NCBI GenBank assembly: GCA_944386985.1
Contig: CALXDD010000009.1
Span: forward strand, 1-64,000
Length of the DNA stretch: 64,000 nucleotides
From: an uncultured Oscillospiraceae bacterium
GTDB lineage: Bacteria > Bacillota > Clostridia > Oscillospirales > Oscillospiraceae
Direction of reading: 5' to 3'
The position numbers and the translations under genes are program-made. Shown piece after piece: positions 33,687-42,650 of this stretch (positions are counted from its first letter, which is position 1; each line of letters starts with the position of its first letter). Under the pieces are notes generated by a model. That model had not been told where the DNA came from. It did not search any database and worked only from the letters and a program-made list of their open reading frames with translations.

Positions 33687-36452
33687 TCAGTTGCCTCCTT
33701 CCTGTCCTTGGATCAGCTGGGACTGCTCCGGGGCGCACTCCAATGTCAGCTGCCCCTCGGCCACCACTGAGGGCGCGCCGTTGGCATAGGCACTGTCATT
33801 CCGGTTGAGGGTGACAACACCCCATCCGGTAACGGTCCCCCGGTCCCCCAGGTTGAGATCGGAGGTAGGAGCCGTCTCCCCGTCCGCTGCCGTCCCCTGC
33901 TGCCAGGGCAGAATCAACACACCGCTGACCGACAGCTCCAGAGAGGAGTTCTCCGCCGACACGTTCTCCTCCAGGCGGATGCCGCTGCCCGCCAGCACCA
34001 GGGTGCCGTCGCCGGGCAAGACGCCCTGGGTGGCTGCGATCTGGATGCTGCCAAGGCGCAGATTGCGGTAATATTGGCTCTCCCCCACCAGGATCAGGCG
34101 GTCAAAAGAGAATGTCTCTCCGCTCTCCATAGTAAGGGTCACCGTCTGCCACCCAGCGGCAAACTGGGGTACAACGGACACCCGCAGCGTATCGCTGCGC
34201 TGGTCCAGAATATCCGCGCGCTGTCCCCCCACCTCCACTGAGGCTACTCCCAGAAGATTCTTTCCGCTGAGAGAGAAGGTCATTGTGCTTTCCCGCTGGA
34301 GCATCTGCTCCACACTGCCGGGGGAGAGCAGGGCGGGGCTGCTGGTGTACAGCACCGGGGCGGTGTCCTCCTCCTGGCCCAGATAGTACACGCGATATAC
34401 GCTGGAATTGTTCACCTTCAGGAAGAAGTAGCGGGAGAGGATGTCCATATCCTCCGCCGTGTAGGTAAGGGTGACCACGTTGCCGATGACCTGCTGGAGG
34501 CTGGCATAGACATTGCTCAGCTCCGAGGAAGAATCGGCCCGGATATACTGCCCGCCGGTCCCCTGGGCGATCTGCTCCAGGAGCTGGTCGTTGACAGAGC
34601 CAAAGCCGATGGTATGGATGGTGATCCCCGCCGCGGCGGCCTCCTCCACTGCCGCCATATTGATGTCGCTCTGGCCGTCGGTCATCAACAGCATCACGCG
34701 GCTTCCGGGGGCCTGGGAGAGGACCTCGGTACCAGCCTGGATGCCGGAGGTAATATTAGTCCCGCCATTTCCATAAAGGTCGGACACGGTGGACAGCAGC
34801 AGGGCCTGATCCTGGGTCAGATCCGTCAGCTTGCTGGCACTGTCTTCAAAGGCCACCAGAGAGACGCTGGTGTTTTCCGACATGTTGCGGACAAAGTCCC
34901 CCAGTGCGGTCTTCAGGTTCTCAATGGGAGCCCCGTCCATACTGCCGCTGCAGTCCACCACCACGCAGATATTGGCAAACTGTCCCTCTGTCACTTCCGC
35001 TGTATAGGAGATTTCCTTGCGGGTATCCCGGGCGGTAACATTGCTGTGCTCCACCACCTGCTCCAAAAGCTCCTCCCTGCCGGACAGGGTAACGCGGACG
35101 GTGGGGAAATCCTCCAGGTCCAGAGAGGAGAGGAACAAGTCCTGACCGTACTCCTTCTGGTCGCTGATGATCTGCTGGGTAAAATCCTGGGTCAGCGGGG
35201 ACTGACTGACATACATGAGGTCGGAGAAGGGGGCCGTCAGCAGCTGGGTGACGGCATCGCGGAACTCCTGGGTCTCATAGAACACGGTGTCCGTCTCATA
35301 GGCATTTTCCACAATCTGAAGGGCGTTGGCCATCTCCCGGTCCGTGGTAAGCTTGGCCCGCAGGGAACCGGCGGAGTCCCGCAAAGTATCCACCGCCTCG
35401 TCATACTGCTGCAGGGCAAAGTACAGCCGTGCCCGCACCAAATCCGCCTCCAGGGAGCGAAGGTCCGCAATGGCACTGAAGGCCCGGTAGATATACAGCT
35501 TGTCCGAGCGGTTCTGGAGCTCCTGGATCTCCTCCGTCAGCTCCACCTTCTCCGCATTGAGGGGACCGAGGGCCTCCTGGTCCTCCATCCCCTGGGTCTG
35601 GATCTCCAGCTCCATCAGCCGGGTCTCCAGCTTCGTCCGCTCCTCGCTGAGCGCCTGGCGCTCCTCCTGGGCGGACTGATCCATCTCCTCCATGTCCTCC
35701 CCATCAAAAAAGGTCCCCTCGGAGAGCACGATCCCCTGGTAGGCGCTTTCCGCCACGGCCTCCGCCAGCAGCAGACGGTTGTCCTCAGAGGGATCCTCAT
35801 CCGCCAGCCGGGCCGCCATGCTCACTGCCGCCTCCCAGGAGCCGCTGTTGAGCATAGCCCCCACCTGCAGGCGCATCCCTGCTGTCTCGTCCAGGCCAAG
35901 ATCGTCCATCTCTTCAAAGGAGAAGCCGTAGCTTCCGGAGGCTACGTCCAGATAGCGGTTCAATTCCTCCTGCCGCTGGGCGGACAGGTCTAAAAATCCC
36001 GCCAGCCGCTCCGCGGCCAAGGAGATGTGTTCGCTGCTGGTGACGTCCAGCACCCGCAGGGTATCCAGAAATGCGGTCTCCTCCTCGGAACCCGCCGCTG
36101 AAGCTGCGGCATCCAGATTCAGGCGGGCCACCAGATCGTTGCCCCGCATTCGCTCCAGAAGGCCCGTGGCTGCCGAAGCCGCATAGTTCTCTCCGTCCTC
36201 CGCCTGGCGGAGGTAAAAGGCAGCCGCCTCCGTATCATAGCGCTCCAGGCACTGAAGGCCCAGATAGACCGCCTCCCGGCTCTCCTGCGCCTGGGCCAAC
36301 TGCCCCCGCAGAAACCATCCGCCAAGGACCGCCAGCACCACCCCCAGAGCCATCCCGGAGATCATCCAGCTTTTGCCCAGCTTTTTCCGCAGCACCACAG
36401 CCAGCACCGCCAGCAGCAGTCCTATTGCCAAGATCACACCGGACCAAATCAT
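33687..36452 (-). CDS. large membrane von Willebrand factor A (VWA) protein
   Basis: A 921-residue protein with two N-terminal membrane helices (about 4-20 and 32-48), a long helical region, a coiled coil rich in Glu (about 255-320) and a VWA domain at about 493-660 with a complete MIDAS metal site: 'VVVDCSGSMD' (Asp500, Ser502, Ser504), Thr565 in 'GGTNITSG' and Asp592 in 'LMTDGQSD'. The remaining 260 residues are beta-rich. VWA domains bind protein partners through a divalent metal. The start ATG shares ATGA with the upstream zinc-ribbon gene. Probable core of the kinase cluster; partner unknown. Confidence 0.88.
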   Translation of the reverse strand: MIWSGVILAIGLLLAVLAVVLRKKLGKSWMISGMALGVVLAVLGGWFLRGQLAQAQESREAVYLGLQCLERYDTEAAAFYLRQAEDGENYAASAATGLLERMRGNDLVARLNLDAAASAAGSEEETAFLDTLRVLDVTSSEHISLAAERLAGFLDLSAQRQEELNRYLDVASGSYGFSFEEMDDLGLDETAGMRLQVGAMLNSGSWEAAVSMAARLADEDPSEDNRLLLAEAVAESAYQGIVLSEGTFFDGEDMEEMDQSAQEERQALSEERTKLETRLMELEIQTQGMEDQEALGPLNAEKVELTEEIQELQNRSDKLYIYRAFSAIADLRSLEADLVRARLYFALQQYDEAVDTLRDSAGSLRAKLTTDREMANALQIVENAYETDTVFYETQEFRDAVTQLLTAPFSDLMYVSQSPLTQDFTQQIISDQKEYGQDLFLSSLDLEDFPTVRVTLSGREELLEQVVEHSNVTARDTRKEISYTAEVTEGQFANICVVVDCSGSMDGAPIENLKTALGDFVRNMSENTSVSLVAFEDSASKLTDLTQDQALLLSTVSDLYGNGGTNITSGIQAGTEVLSQAPGSRVMLLMTDGQSDINMAAVEEAAAAGITIHTIGFGSVNDQLLEQIAQGTGGQYIRADSSSELSNVYASLQQVIGNVVTLTYTAEDMDILSRYFFLKVNNSSVYRVYYLGQEEDTAPVLYTSSPALLSPGSVEQMLQRESTMTFSLSGKNLLGVASVEVGGQRADILDQRSDTLRVSVVPQFAAGWQTVTLTMESGETFSFDRLILVGESQYYRNLRLGSIQIAATQGVLPGDGTLVLAGSGIRLEENVSAENSSLELSVSGVLILPWQQGTAADGETAPTSDLNLGDRGTVTGWGVVTLNRNDSAYANGAPSVVAEGQLTLECAPEQSQLIQGQEGGN

Positions 36453-37270
36453 GCCTTTCCCCCTCCTCTCACAGGCGTTCCGCATTTGGAACAAAATCGC
36501 TGCCCCGGCCCAATGGGTGCGCCGCAGGCCGTACAGAAACGGGGTACCGGCGGCTCCTCCGCCGTGGGGGCGGACCTCTCGGGTTCAGAGACCGGAACAC
36601 CTGCCGGAGGCATTTTTTGCTCCGGCACAGACTCTGTAGCCCTTACGGGAGGAACCTTCTCCGTCACGGGCGCTGCCGCTTCCGCTTCAGGCATCTTTTC
36701 TGTTGACGGGATGATCTCTTCCATCTCCGGTATTTTCTCTGTCTCCCGGGCAGACTCTTCCACCTCGGGCATCTTCTCTGTCCCCCGGGCGGACTCGTCC
36801 ACCTCGGGCATCTTCTCTGTCTCCCAAGCAGCCTCTTCCATCTCGGGCATCTTTTCCGTCTCCCGGGCGGCTCCTTCCACTTCGGGTATCTTCTCCGCCA
36901 TGGGTGCAGTCCACTCGGCGGGCAGGATCTTCTCCGTCATCGCTTCAGTCCCTCCGGCGGGCGGGATCTGCTCCCCCTGTCCGGCGGTACCCGGCCCCAC
37001 AGGGGCCGTCTTCTCCTTTTTCTTTTTCCATGGAAGCTCCGCGCCGGAAGCAATCCGCTTTCGGCTGTATCCAATCCCCACCGCTCCCAGCGCCACCAGC
37101 AAAATCCAGAACACCAGAGCGGTATAAGGGCGGCTCTGGGCCAGCACAGAGCCCAGAGACGTCCCCATCCGGTAAGCACCCGCACCCCGCAGCAGCCGTC
37201 CGGCTGCCAGGGAGTAGATCCCCAGTACCGCCATCACCGCAAGGCCCACAACATACAGCTTTCGTTTCAT
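36449..37270 (-). CDS. membrane protein with eight 13-residue repeats and a C-terminal zinc ribbon
   Basis: A 273-residue protein. Two membrane helices (about 6-24 and 50-68) are followed by a basic stretch ('SRKRIASGAELPWKKKKEK'), then eight tandem copies of a 13-residue unit of the form xTEKMPEVEESAR (residues 111-214), and at the end a zinc ribbon ('FCTACGAPIGPGQRFCSKCG', Cys246, 249, 260, 263). The zinc ribbon is of the short type found on many kinase- and VWA-associated proteins. The repeats carry many Thr/Ser residues and could be phosphorylation sites or a flexible spacer. Overlaps the VWA gene by four bases. Confidence 0.8.
   Translation of the reverse strand: MKRKLYVVGLAVMAVLGIYSLAAGRLLRGAGAYRMGTSLGSVLAQSRPYTALVFWILLVALGAVGIGYSRKRIASGAELPWKKKKEKTAPVGPGTAGQGEQIPPAGGTEAMTEKILPAEWTAPMAEKIPEVEGAARETEKMPEMEEAAWETEKMPEVDESARGTEKMPEVEESARETEKIPEMEEIIPSTEKMPEAEAAAPVTEKVPPVRATESVPEQKMPPAGVPVSEPERSAPTAEEPPVPRFCTACGAPIGPGQRFCSKCGTPVRGGGKA
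36629..36940 (-). repeat. eight tandem 39-bp coding repeats
   Basis: Codes for 13-residue units (MAEKIPEVEGAAR, ETEKMPEMEEAAW, ETEKMPEVDESAR, GTEKMPEVEESAR and relatives) in the zinc-ribbon protein. Units keep T-E-K-x-P; copy number is likely to vary between strains. Confidence 0.85.
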
Positions 37271-37307
37271 TTCTCTCTCTCCCGCTTTTCTGATAGGCTA
37301 TAAGAAC

Positions 37308-37451
37308 TTATTGGTATTCCTCTTCAATGGTCCGCAGCAGCGTCCGTCGTTTTTTCCGCAGCACTGCCCAGCACACTACACCGATCAGCAAAAACACTGC
37401 AAATCCGATCCCGCCGCCAAGCAGCAGCATCTCTCCCGTGGAAAGTTCCAT
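37308..37451 (-). CDS. 47-residue single-helix membrane peptide
   Basis: An ATG at 37451 after a GGGGGGAGAGGAG stretch opens a 48-codon frame. The product starts 'MELSTGEMLLLGGGIGFAVF', has one membrane helix (about 7-30) and ends in a basic then acidic tail ('RKKRRTLLRTIEEEYQ'). It lies between the kinase and the zinc-ribbon gene, 16 bases after the kinase stop, in the same direction, so it is probably a real small subunit or regulator of the cluster. It is too short for most gene finders. Confidence 0.6.
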   Translation of the reverse strand: MELSTGEMLLLGGGIGFAVFLLIGVVCWAVLRKKRRTLLRTIEEEYQ

Positions 37452-37467
37452 TCTCCTCTCCCCCCTC

Positions 37468-39555
37468 TTATCCCGGCAGCTGTGCCATCAGCTCCCGCAG
37501 CCGGATCATATCGCTGTCCTGAGCAGCGACAGCCACATACAAAGTCTCCGCCTCATCATACTGCTGTCGGGCCTTGTCGTAGCTGCGCTGTCCAACCTCC
37601 TTCTCCCCCTCCTCGTCCAGGTAGAGAAGCGCCAGACGCATGGCCGGGCGGTAGTCCTGGGGGAAGTCCTGCCGCAGCTGCAGCAGCACCTCCTCCGCCT
37701 CGTCAAAGCGGCTGAGATATTCCAGCGTCAGCGCCGCATTCTGCCGCACGGCAAAGGTGGCCTGTCCCCGGACCATCAACTCCTGGAGGCAGGCAAGCGC
37801 CTCCTCCCAGCAGCTTGTCTGCTGAGCCGGGTCCGCCGCCGCCTTGCGCAGCCATGCCTCCGCCAGCACCTGGAGCTGCGCGCCGTTGTCCGACACCCCC
37901 AGCCGCCCCACGGCGCTCTGGAGCACCCCGATCTCCCGGTCCAGCCAGTCCGCTCCCAGCTGCTGGCAGCACTGGGCCGCCTGGAGACTGGCCCGGCTGA
38001 TCACCGACACATCCTCCGACTGACGGGCAGCTTCCTCTAAATGGGCATATGCCTCCTCATAACGGCCGTCAAAATAGGCAATTTCTCCCGCCGCCAGATC
38101 CCCGTCTCCGCTGCCGGGAGCCAGCTGCTCCAACCGGGTGAGGGCCTCCTGGGCCTGATCGCTGTACCCCAGCCGGGCGCAGCACACCGCCAGATCCCGG
38201 CAGTAGGCCGGTTCCTCTGGACAGAGGGCCGAGGCCAGCTGATAGGCCTGGAGTGCCTTGGCAAAGTCCTCCAGCTGGTAGTAGCAGCCTCCCAACACAT
38301 ACTGAATCTGTCCGTAGGCCGCCGCGGCCTGGTCGCCCTCCAGAGTTCCCGTGTCCTCCACGTCCACTTGGCTCAAAAGCTCCACTGCCTGATCATAATC
38401 CCCCTGTCGGTAGAGAAGGGCCCCTAAATTAGCGTATGCCTCCGGGCGGTCCCGCTCCAGCCCAATGGCCTGGAGCAGCACCTCCTGCTGCCCGGCGTAG
38501 TCCATCTGCGCCTCCAACTGCCGGGCCTCCTGGATCAACTGGTTATAGGACTGCCCGGTCTCCTGTCCAAGGAGCATCCAGCCCCACACCATGGCGAAGG
38601 CAGAGAGAATCAGTCCCGCCCCCACCACCAGGGCTGCCGCCTGGCTGGTGCGCCGCCATGCCTTGTAGCGGCCGTCCAGCTTGGCCATGCCGTCGAGGGC
38701 CCGCAGCACCTCTCCGGCACTGGAAAACCGGCGGCCGGGCTCCAGGGCCATACACCGCTCGATGACCTGCAAAAAAGGGTCTGAGAGCTGGATTGCGAAC
38801 CGGGTCAAGGGCACCGGAGGCTGGTTCCAGCAGGGGGGATCATAGCCGGTGAGCATGAAGTAGGTCACCGCCCCAATGGCGTAAAGATCTGTGCGGACGG
38901 TCACCTTTCCCATACTCTGAGCGGCGGTGGCCATGTCGTACACCGTTCGCCGCTCCGGGGCCAGCTGCTGAACCGGACCGAAGCGCTCCAGTGGAATGTT
39001 GTACTGCTCCGGCGCGGCGTAGCCCATGGTGGCCCCCACCGCCTCCACACCGTCATCCCGCAGCTCCAGCGCCACATTAAAGTCAATCAGGCAGAGATTT
39101 CCCTCCGGCGTCACCATAATGTTCTCCGGCTTGATGTCGCTGTGGATGATGGGAGGGTGCTGGCTGTGCATGTACTCCGCCGCCTGACACATCTGCCGCA
39201 TCCAGAAAAGAGCCTGTTTCTGCCCCAGAGCTCCCTGGCGCCGGACATACTGCCGGAGGGTGCAGCCGGGAATCAGCTCCATAATAGTGTAGCAATAGCC
39301 CGCCCCATCGGTCTTAAAATCAAAAATCCGAGGCAGGAACTGGTGGCGCAGACTGGTCATCACCTTGGCCTCCCGGCGCACATCCGCGGGGCGGGAGGGG
39401 TCCATCCGCATCCGTTTGATCACCACATCCAGATCGAGGCTCCGCTTGTGGGCGCGGAACAGGCGGCTCATGCCGCCGTCCTCCCCCAGGGGCCTCACGT
39501 CGTCAAAATCCTCGCCCAGCAGCTCTCTGAGCTGGTCCAGCGATGCTGTAGCCAT
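37468..39555 (-). CDS. Hanks-type Ser/Thr protein kinase with membrane helix and TPR region
   Basis: A 695-residue kinase. Catalytic features: ATP Lys47 ('VVIKRM'), alpha-C Glu62, catalytic loop 'HSDIKPENIM' (Asp140, Lys142, Asn145; HSD in place of HRD), metal loop 'IDFNVAL' (Asp158; DFN instead of DFG), 'YAAPEQY' and 'DLYAIGAV'. A membrane helix follows at about 305-327, then an outer region of TPR-like repeats (about 335-690, e.g. 'AYANLGALLYRQGDYDQAVELL'). It is the first gene of the VWA/zinc-ribbon cluster and should phosphorylate Ser/Thr of nearby proteins. No PP2C phosphatase gene is adjacent. Confidence 0.9.
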   Translation of the reverse strand: MATASLDQLRELLGEDFDDVRPLGEDGGMSRLFRAHKRSLDLDVVIKRMRMDPSRPADVRREAKVMTSLRHQFLPRIFDFKTDGAGYCYTIMELIPGCTLRQYVRRQGALGQKQALFWMRQMCQAAEYMHSQHPPIIHSDIKPENIMVTPEGNLCLIDFNVALELRDDGVEAVGATMGYAAPEQYNIPLERFGPVQQLAPERRTVYDMATAAQSMGKVTVRTDLYAIGAVTYFMLTGYDPPCWNQPPVPLTRFAIQLSDPFLQVIERCMALEPGRRFSSAGEVLRALDGMAKLDGRYKAWRRTSQAAALVVGAGLILSAFAMVWGWMLLGQETGQSYNQLIQEARQLEAQMDYAGQQEVLLQAIGLERDRPEAYANLGALLYRQGDYDQAVELLSQVDVEDTGTLEGDQAAAAYGQIQYVLGGCYYQLEDFAKALQAYQLASALCPEEPAYCRDLAVCCARLGYSDQAQEALTRLEQLAPGSGDGDLAAGEIAYFDGRYEEAYAHLEEAARQSEDVSVISRASLQAAQCCQQLGADWLDREIGVLQSAVGRLGVSDNGAQLQVLAEAWLRKAAADPAQQTSCWEEALACLQELMVRGQATFAVRQNAALTLEYLSRFDEAEEVLLQLRQDFPQDYRPAMRLALLYLDEEGEKEVGQRSYDKARQQYDEAETLYVAVAAQDSDMIRLRELMAQLPG

Positions 39556-39867
39556 ATGTATAAACGCTCCTTACAACAATTGATCCGTGTGAATCTGCAG
39601 GTTTGGGAAAACGCGGACCGGATCTGCCGGCAGTACAATCCGCCGCCCGCACAGATTTTTATGCAATCGACTTATTTATTATAAATATGAATACGTCACC
39701 GTTCGACATTTGTGTAATAACCGGCGTATAACTCGTAATATTTGGCACTTATTATCTGATTTACTATTTTTTTACAAATTTCTGCTGGATAAATCCGCAT
39801 TTTCTCTTTCTTACCCGCATCTTTCATGGTAGAATACATACGATATCTTTCGACGGGAGGGGACAGA
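39556..39867. promoter_or_regulatory. divergent A+T-rich promoter region
   Basis: Between the kinase (leftward) and histidine-kinase (rightward) genes. TATAAT on the minus strand near 39680 and TAGAAT at about 39830 on the plus strand are possible -10 boxes; the -35 boxes are weak. The base composition is far richer in A+T than the genes on both sides. Confidence 0.4.
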
Positions 39868-41196
39868 ATGCCCTACTGGATGCTGGATACTCTGCTGACC
39901 GCTCCGCAGTCGCTGATTTTTGCCGCCGCGGCACTCTTCGCCCTGCGGCCCCAGCGGCCCGTTTTGACCGGTCTTTGCATCAGTGTACCGCAGCCAGTGC
40001 TGTATCTTCTGCTGCGCCACCTCCTTCCCCTGCCCTACTGGCTGAGTTCCCTGCTTCTCTTCTCCTCGCTGCTGGCCACGCTGCTGCTCTTCTGCAGGGG
40101 AAAACGGAGGCTTGCCGCCGCCTTTTTTCTTCTCTTCACCTCTGTGCTGCTCTTTGCCGAGTTCCTCACAGGGCTCTTTTCCTTCGCTTTTCTCCCTCCC
40201 ACGCTGCACTACTCCTCTCAAACGGTGCAGGCGCATCCCCTTCTTTTCAAATCCCTCTATCTGATCCTCCTTCTGCCTCTGACAGCCATCTTTCTCTGGC
40301 TGTGGGCGAAGCTGCTCAGGGAACAACTCCGATACGACCCCTCGCTCAGATATCTCCTGATTCCCTTCTTTCTCAGTCAGTCCGGGTTCCTGCTGGTTTT
40401 GATGTATCTCCTGATCACCGAGCAGATGCTGCGGACGGAAGCCTTCGCTCTGGCGCTGCTTTCCGGTCTTTTCTTTCTCCTCTCCAATGCCGCGCTCTAC
40501 GCCGCCCTGACCGGTACGGTGCGCCAGCAGAACGCCCGGCAGAAGCAGGACGCGCTTCTCCGGGCCATGGAAAGCCAGTTTGACGCCTTCCAGCAGCTGC
40601 TGCACCAGGAGGAGCGGCGCAGCAAGCTGCAGCACGACCTCAATAACCAGCTGCAGACCGCCTATGCCCTCTTTGCCGGCGGACAGCCGGAGAAGGCTGC
40701 CAGCCACATCCGGCAGCTGACGGCGCTGACTTTGGGAGAGACACCCCCCCACTACTGCGCCGAACCCACCATCAATGCCCTTTTGTGGCAGAAGGCCAGC
40801 CTCTGTCGGGAGGCAGACATTCAGTTAGACGTATCCTCCGCCCTGCCGCCCGGCTTCGTCATGGACCCGCTGGTGCTGTGCAGTCTATTTGGCAATCTGT
40901 TGGACAACGCCATTCAGGCCTGCCGTCTCCACCCGCCGGAGACACCGGGCCGTATTCGGCTGCGGATGAGTCAGGAGGCGGGTTTTTTGCTGGTCAGCTG
41001 TGAAAATACCGTCTTCCCCGGCCAGCGCGCTGGAGAGGATCGGCGGCACTGGGGCCTGCAGATTCTGGAGGATATCGCCGGAACCTACAGCGGGACTATG
41101 CAGGTGCGGCAGGAAGCGGACTGCTTCCAGGTCCGGATCAGCCTGCAGATTCAAGAAGAACCGAGGTGTATCCGTGGGGACCATCATCATTTGTGA
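39868..41196 (+). CDS. AgrC/NatK-like sensor histidine kinase
   Basis: A 442-residue membrane sensor with about six hydrophobic spans in residues 1-215, a coiled linker, the phosphoacceptor helix 'EERRSKLQHDLNNQLQ' (His in LQHDLNNQ) and a GHKL-type ATPase ('LCSLFGNLLDNAIQAC' with the N box, 'WGLQILEDIAGTYSG' as the G box). This is the type that partners with LytTR regulators and often senses peptides. I start at ATG 39868 after GGGAGGGG. It overlaps the regulator gene by 23 bases. No agrB/agrD-like genes are adjacent, so the signal is unknown. Confidence 0.88.
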   Translation: MPYWMLDTLLTAPQSLIFAAAALFALRPQRPVLTGLCISVPQPVLYLLLRHLLPLPYWLSSLLLFSSLLATLLLFCRGKRRLAAAFFLLFTSVLLFAEFLTGLFSFAFLPPTLHYSSQTVQAHPLLFKSLYLILLLPLTAIFLWLWAKLLREQLRYDPSLRYLLIPFFLSQSGFLLVLMYLLITEQMLRTEAFALALLSGLFFLLSNAALYAALTGTVRQQNARQKQDALLRAMESQFDAFQQLLHQEERRSKLQHDLNNQLQTAYALFAGGQPEKAASHIRQLTALTLGETPPHYCAEPTINALLWQKASLCREADIQLDVSSALPPGFVMDPLVLCSLFGNLLDNAIQACRLHPPETPGRIRLRMSQEAGFLLVSCENTVFPGQRAGEDRRHWGLQILEDIAGTYSGTMQVRQEADCFQVRISLQIQEEPRCIRGDHHHL

Positions 41197-41887
41197 AGAC
41201 GATGCCGTTCAGAGCGCCTACCTGCGCAGCCTGATTTCCAAGTTTGAACCCTGGTGCAACTGGACCGTGGAGCAAATTGCCTCCGCCGGAGAGCTGCTGG
41301 CGGCAGAGCATTTACTGCAGGAGGCGGACATTCTTCTGATGGACATCTGCCTTGGGGCAGAAAATGGGATTCAAATCGTGGGAACATTGCAGCAGCAGTA
41401 TCCGGAGCTGCGGATCATTTACGTCACCGGCGAGGTAGGGTACTGCAGTGATGTGTATGACACGCGGCACTGCGGATTTCTCCTCAAGCCGGTGGATCCG
41501 GAAAAGCTGTGCGACGCGCTGCGGCGTACAGAGTCCCCCTCCCGCCAGGCTCAGCGGTTCCTGACGGTAAAGCTGGGGGGCCGGGTGTGCCGCTACTCCC
41601 TGGATCAGGTCCTTTACATGGAAAAGCAGCTGCGGAAGATCATGCTGGTAACCTCCGGGGAGACGGTCTGCTTCTACGGGAAGTTTTCCGACATCCAGCC
41701 GCAGCTTGACCGGCGGTTCATTCGCTGTCACGGAAGCTATCTGGCCAACATGGACCATGTGGCGGAGCTGCGGGAGGGCGAGTTTTTGATGCAGGAGGGG
41801 CAAAAGGTGCCCATCAGCCGCCGGAGCCTGTCCCAGGTACGGGAGTCGTTTCTCAACTATCTCCTGGAGAAAAACACCAGGATGTGA
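41174..41887 (+). CDS. LytTR-family response regulator
   Basis: A 237-residue transcription regulator. The receiver domain (1-120) has 'IIICEDDAVQ', the phosphorylated Asp in 'ILLMDICLG' and Lys in 'GFLLKPVDPEKL'. The LytTR DNA-binding domain (about 135-235) has 'DQVLYMEKQLRKIMLVT', 'RRFIRCHGSYLANMDHV' and 'KVPISRRSLSQVRESFL'. The start is a GTG at 41174 inside the end of the kinase gene. The pair probably controls its own or nearby genes; target sites were not identified. Confidence 0.9.
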   Translation: MGTIIICEDDAVQSAYLRSLISKFEPWCNWTVEQIASAGELLAAEHLLQEADILLMDICLGAENGIQIVGTLQQQYPELRIIYVTGEVGYCSDVYDTRHCGFLLKPVDPEKLCDALRRTESPSRQAQRFLTVKLGGRVCRYSLDQVLYMEKQLRKIMLVTSGETVCFYGKFSDIQPQLDRRFIRCHGSYLANMDHVAELREGEFLMQEGQKVPISRRSLSQVRESFLNYLLEKNTRM

Positions 41888-41940
41888 AATTTTCCCATCC
41901 CAGGCATCTTCGTACCTTTACCGCACCTGCTGAAAAATGA

Positions 41941-41993
41941 AAAATTCCCCGGCAAGGCAAAGGGTCCATCCTGCTGTCTCGCCGGGGAATTTT
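41941..41993. terminator. bidirectional terminator between the LytTR gene and upp
   Basis: AAAATTCCCCGGC and GCCGGGGAATTTT form a perfect 13-bp stem with a 27-base loop, A-rich on one side and T-rich on the other, between two convergent genes. Confidence 0.75.
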
Positions 41994-42014
41994 CATACAT
42001 GCTCCATTGCTTTT

Positions 42015-42650
42015 TTATTTTGTGCCGAAGATCCGGTCGCCGGCATCACCAAGGCCGGGGACAATGTACCCCTTCTCATTGAGGTGGTCGTCCAGCGCCC
42101 CGCAGTAGATCTCCACATCCGGGTGCTCCCGCTGAATCCGCTCCACTCCCTCCGGAGCGGCCAGCAGCACCATCAGCTTGATGTTCTTACAGCCGTACTC
42201 CTTCATAAACCCGATGGCCGCCGCGGCGCTGCCGCCGGTGGCCAGCATGGGGTCCACGATGAGCACATCCCGCTCCGCCACGTCCTTGGGCATCTTGCAG
42301 AAATACTTCACCGGCTCCAGGGTCTCCTCATTGCGGTACAGGCCGATGTGGCCCACCCGGGCAGAGGGCACCATCCGCAGCACGCCGTCCACCAGGCCGA
42401 GGCCTGCCCGCAAAATAGGCACCACGGCAAACTTCTTGCCCTTCAGGGTGGGGGCGGTGGTCTTGCAGATGGGGGTCTCCACCTCCTTCTCTGTCAAGGG
42501 CAGATCCCGGGTGGCCTCATAGGTGATGAGCATGCCGATCTCGCTGACCAGCTCCCGGAAATCCTTGGTGGATGTGTTCTTGTCCCGCAGAATGGTCAGC
42601 TTGTGGGCCACCAGGGGGTGGTCTACCACATGAAAGGTATTGGTGTTCAT
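42015..42650 (-). CDS. upp: uracil phosphoribosyltransferase
   Basis: Salvages uracil with PRPP to UMP. 211 residues, normal length. Family words: '[28 protein letters not shown]' in two pieces, '[13 protein letters not shown]' and the PRPP loop '[18 protein letters not shown]', with the uracil-site '[16 protein letters not shown]' at the C-terminus. I start at ATG 42650, which has GGAGG 9 bases upstream. It lies alone between tsaB and the two-component genes. Confidence 0.96.
   Translation of the reverse strand: MNTNTFHVVDHPLVAHKLTILRDKNTSTKDFRELVSEIGMLITYEATRDLPLTEKEVETPICKTTAPTLKGKKFAVVPILRAGLGLVDGVLRMVPSARVGHIGLYRNEETLEPVKYFCKMPKDVAERDVLIVDPMLATGGSAAAAIGFMKEYGCKNIKLMVLLAAPEGVERIQREHPDVEIYCGALDDHLNEKGYIVPGLGDAGDRIFGTK

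Noticed and set aside
34614..35993. 459-codon plus-strand frame inside the VWA gene
   Set aside because: Antisense shadow; the VWA protein has intact MIDAS residues.
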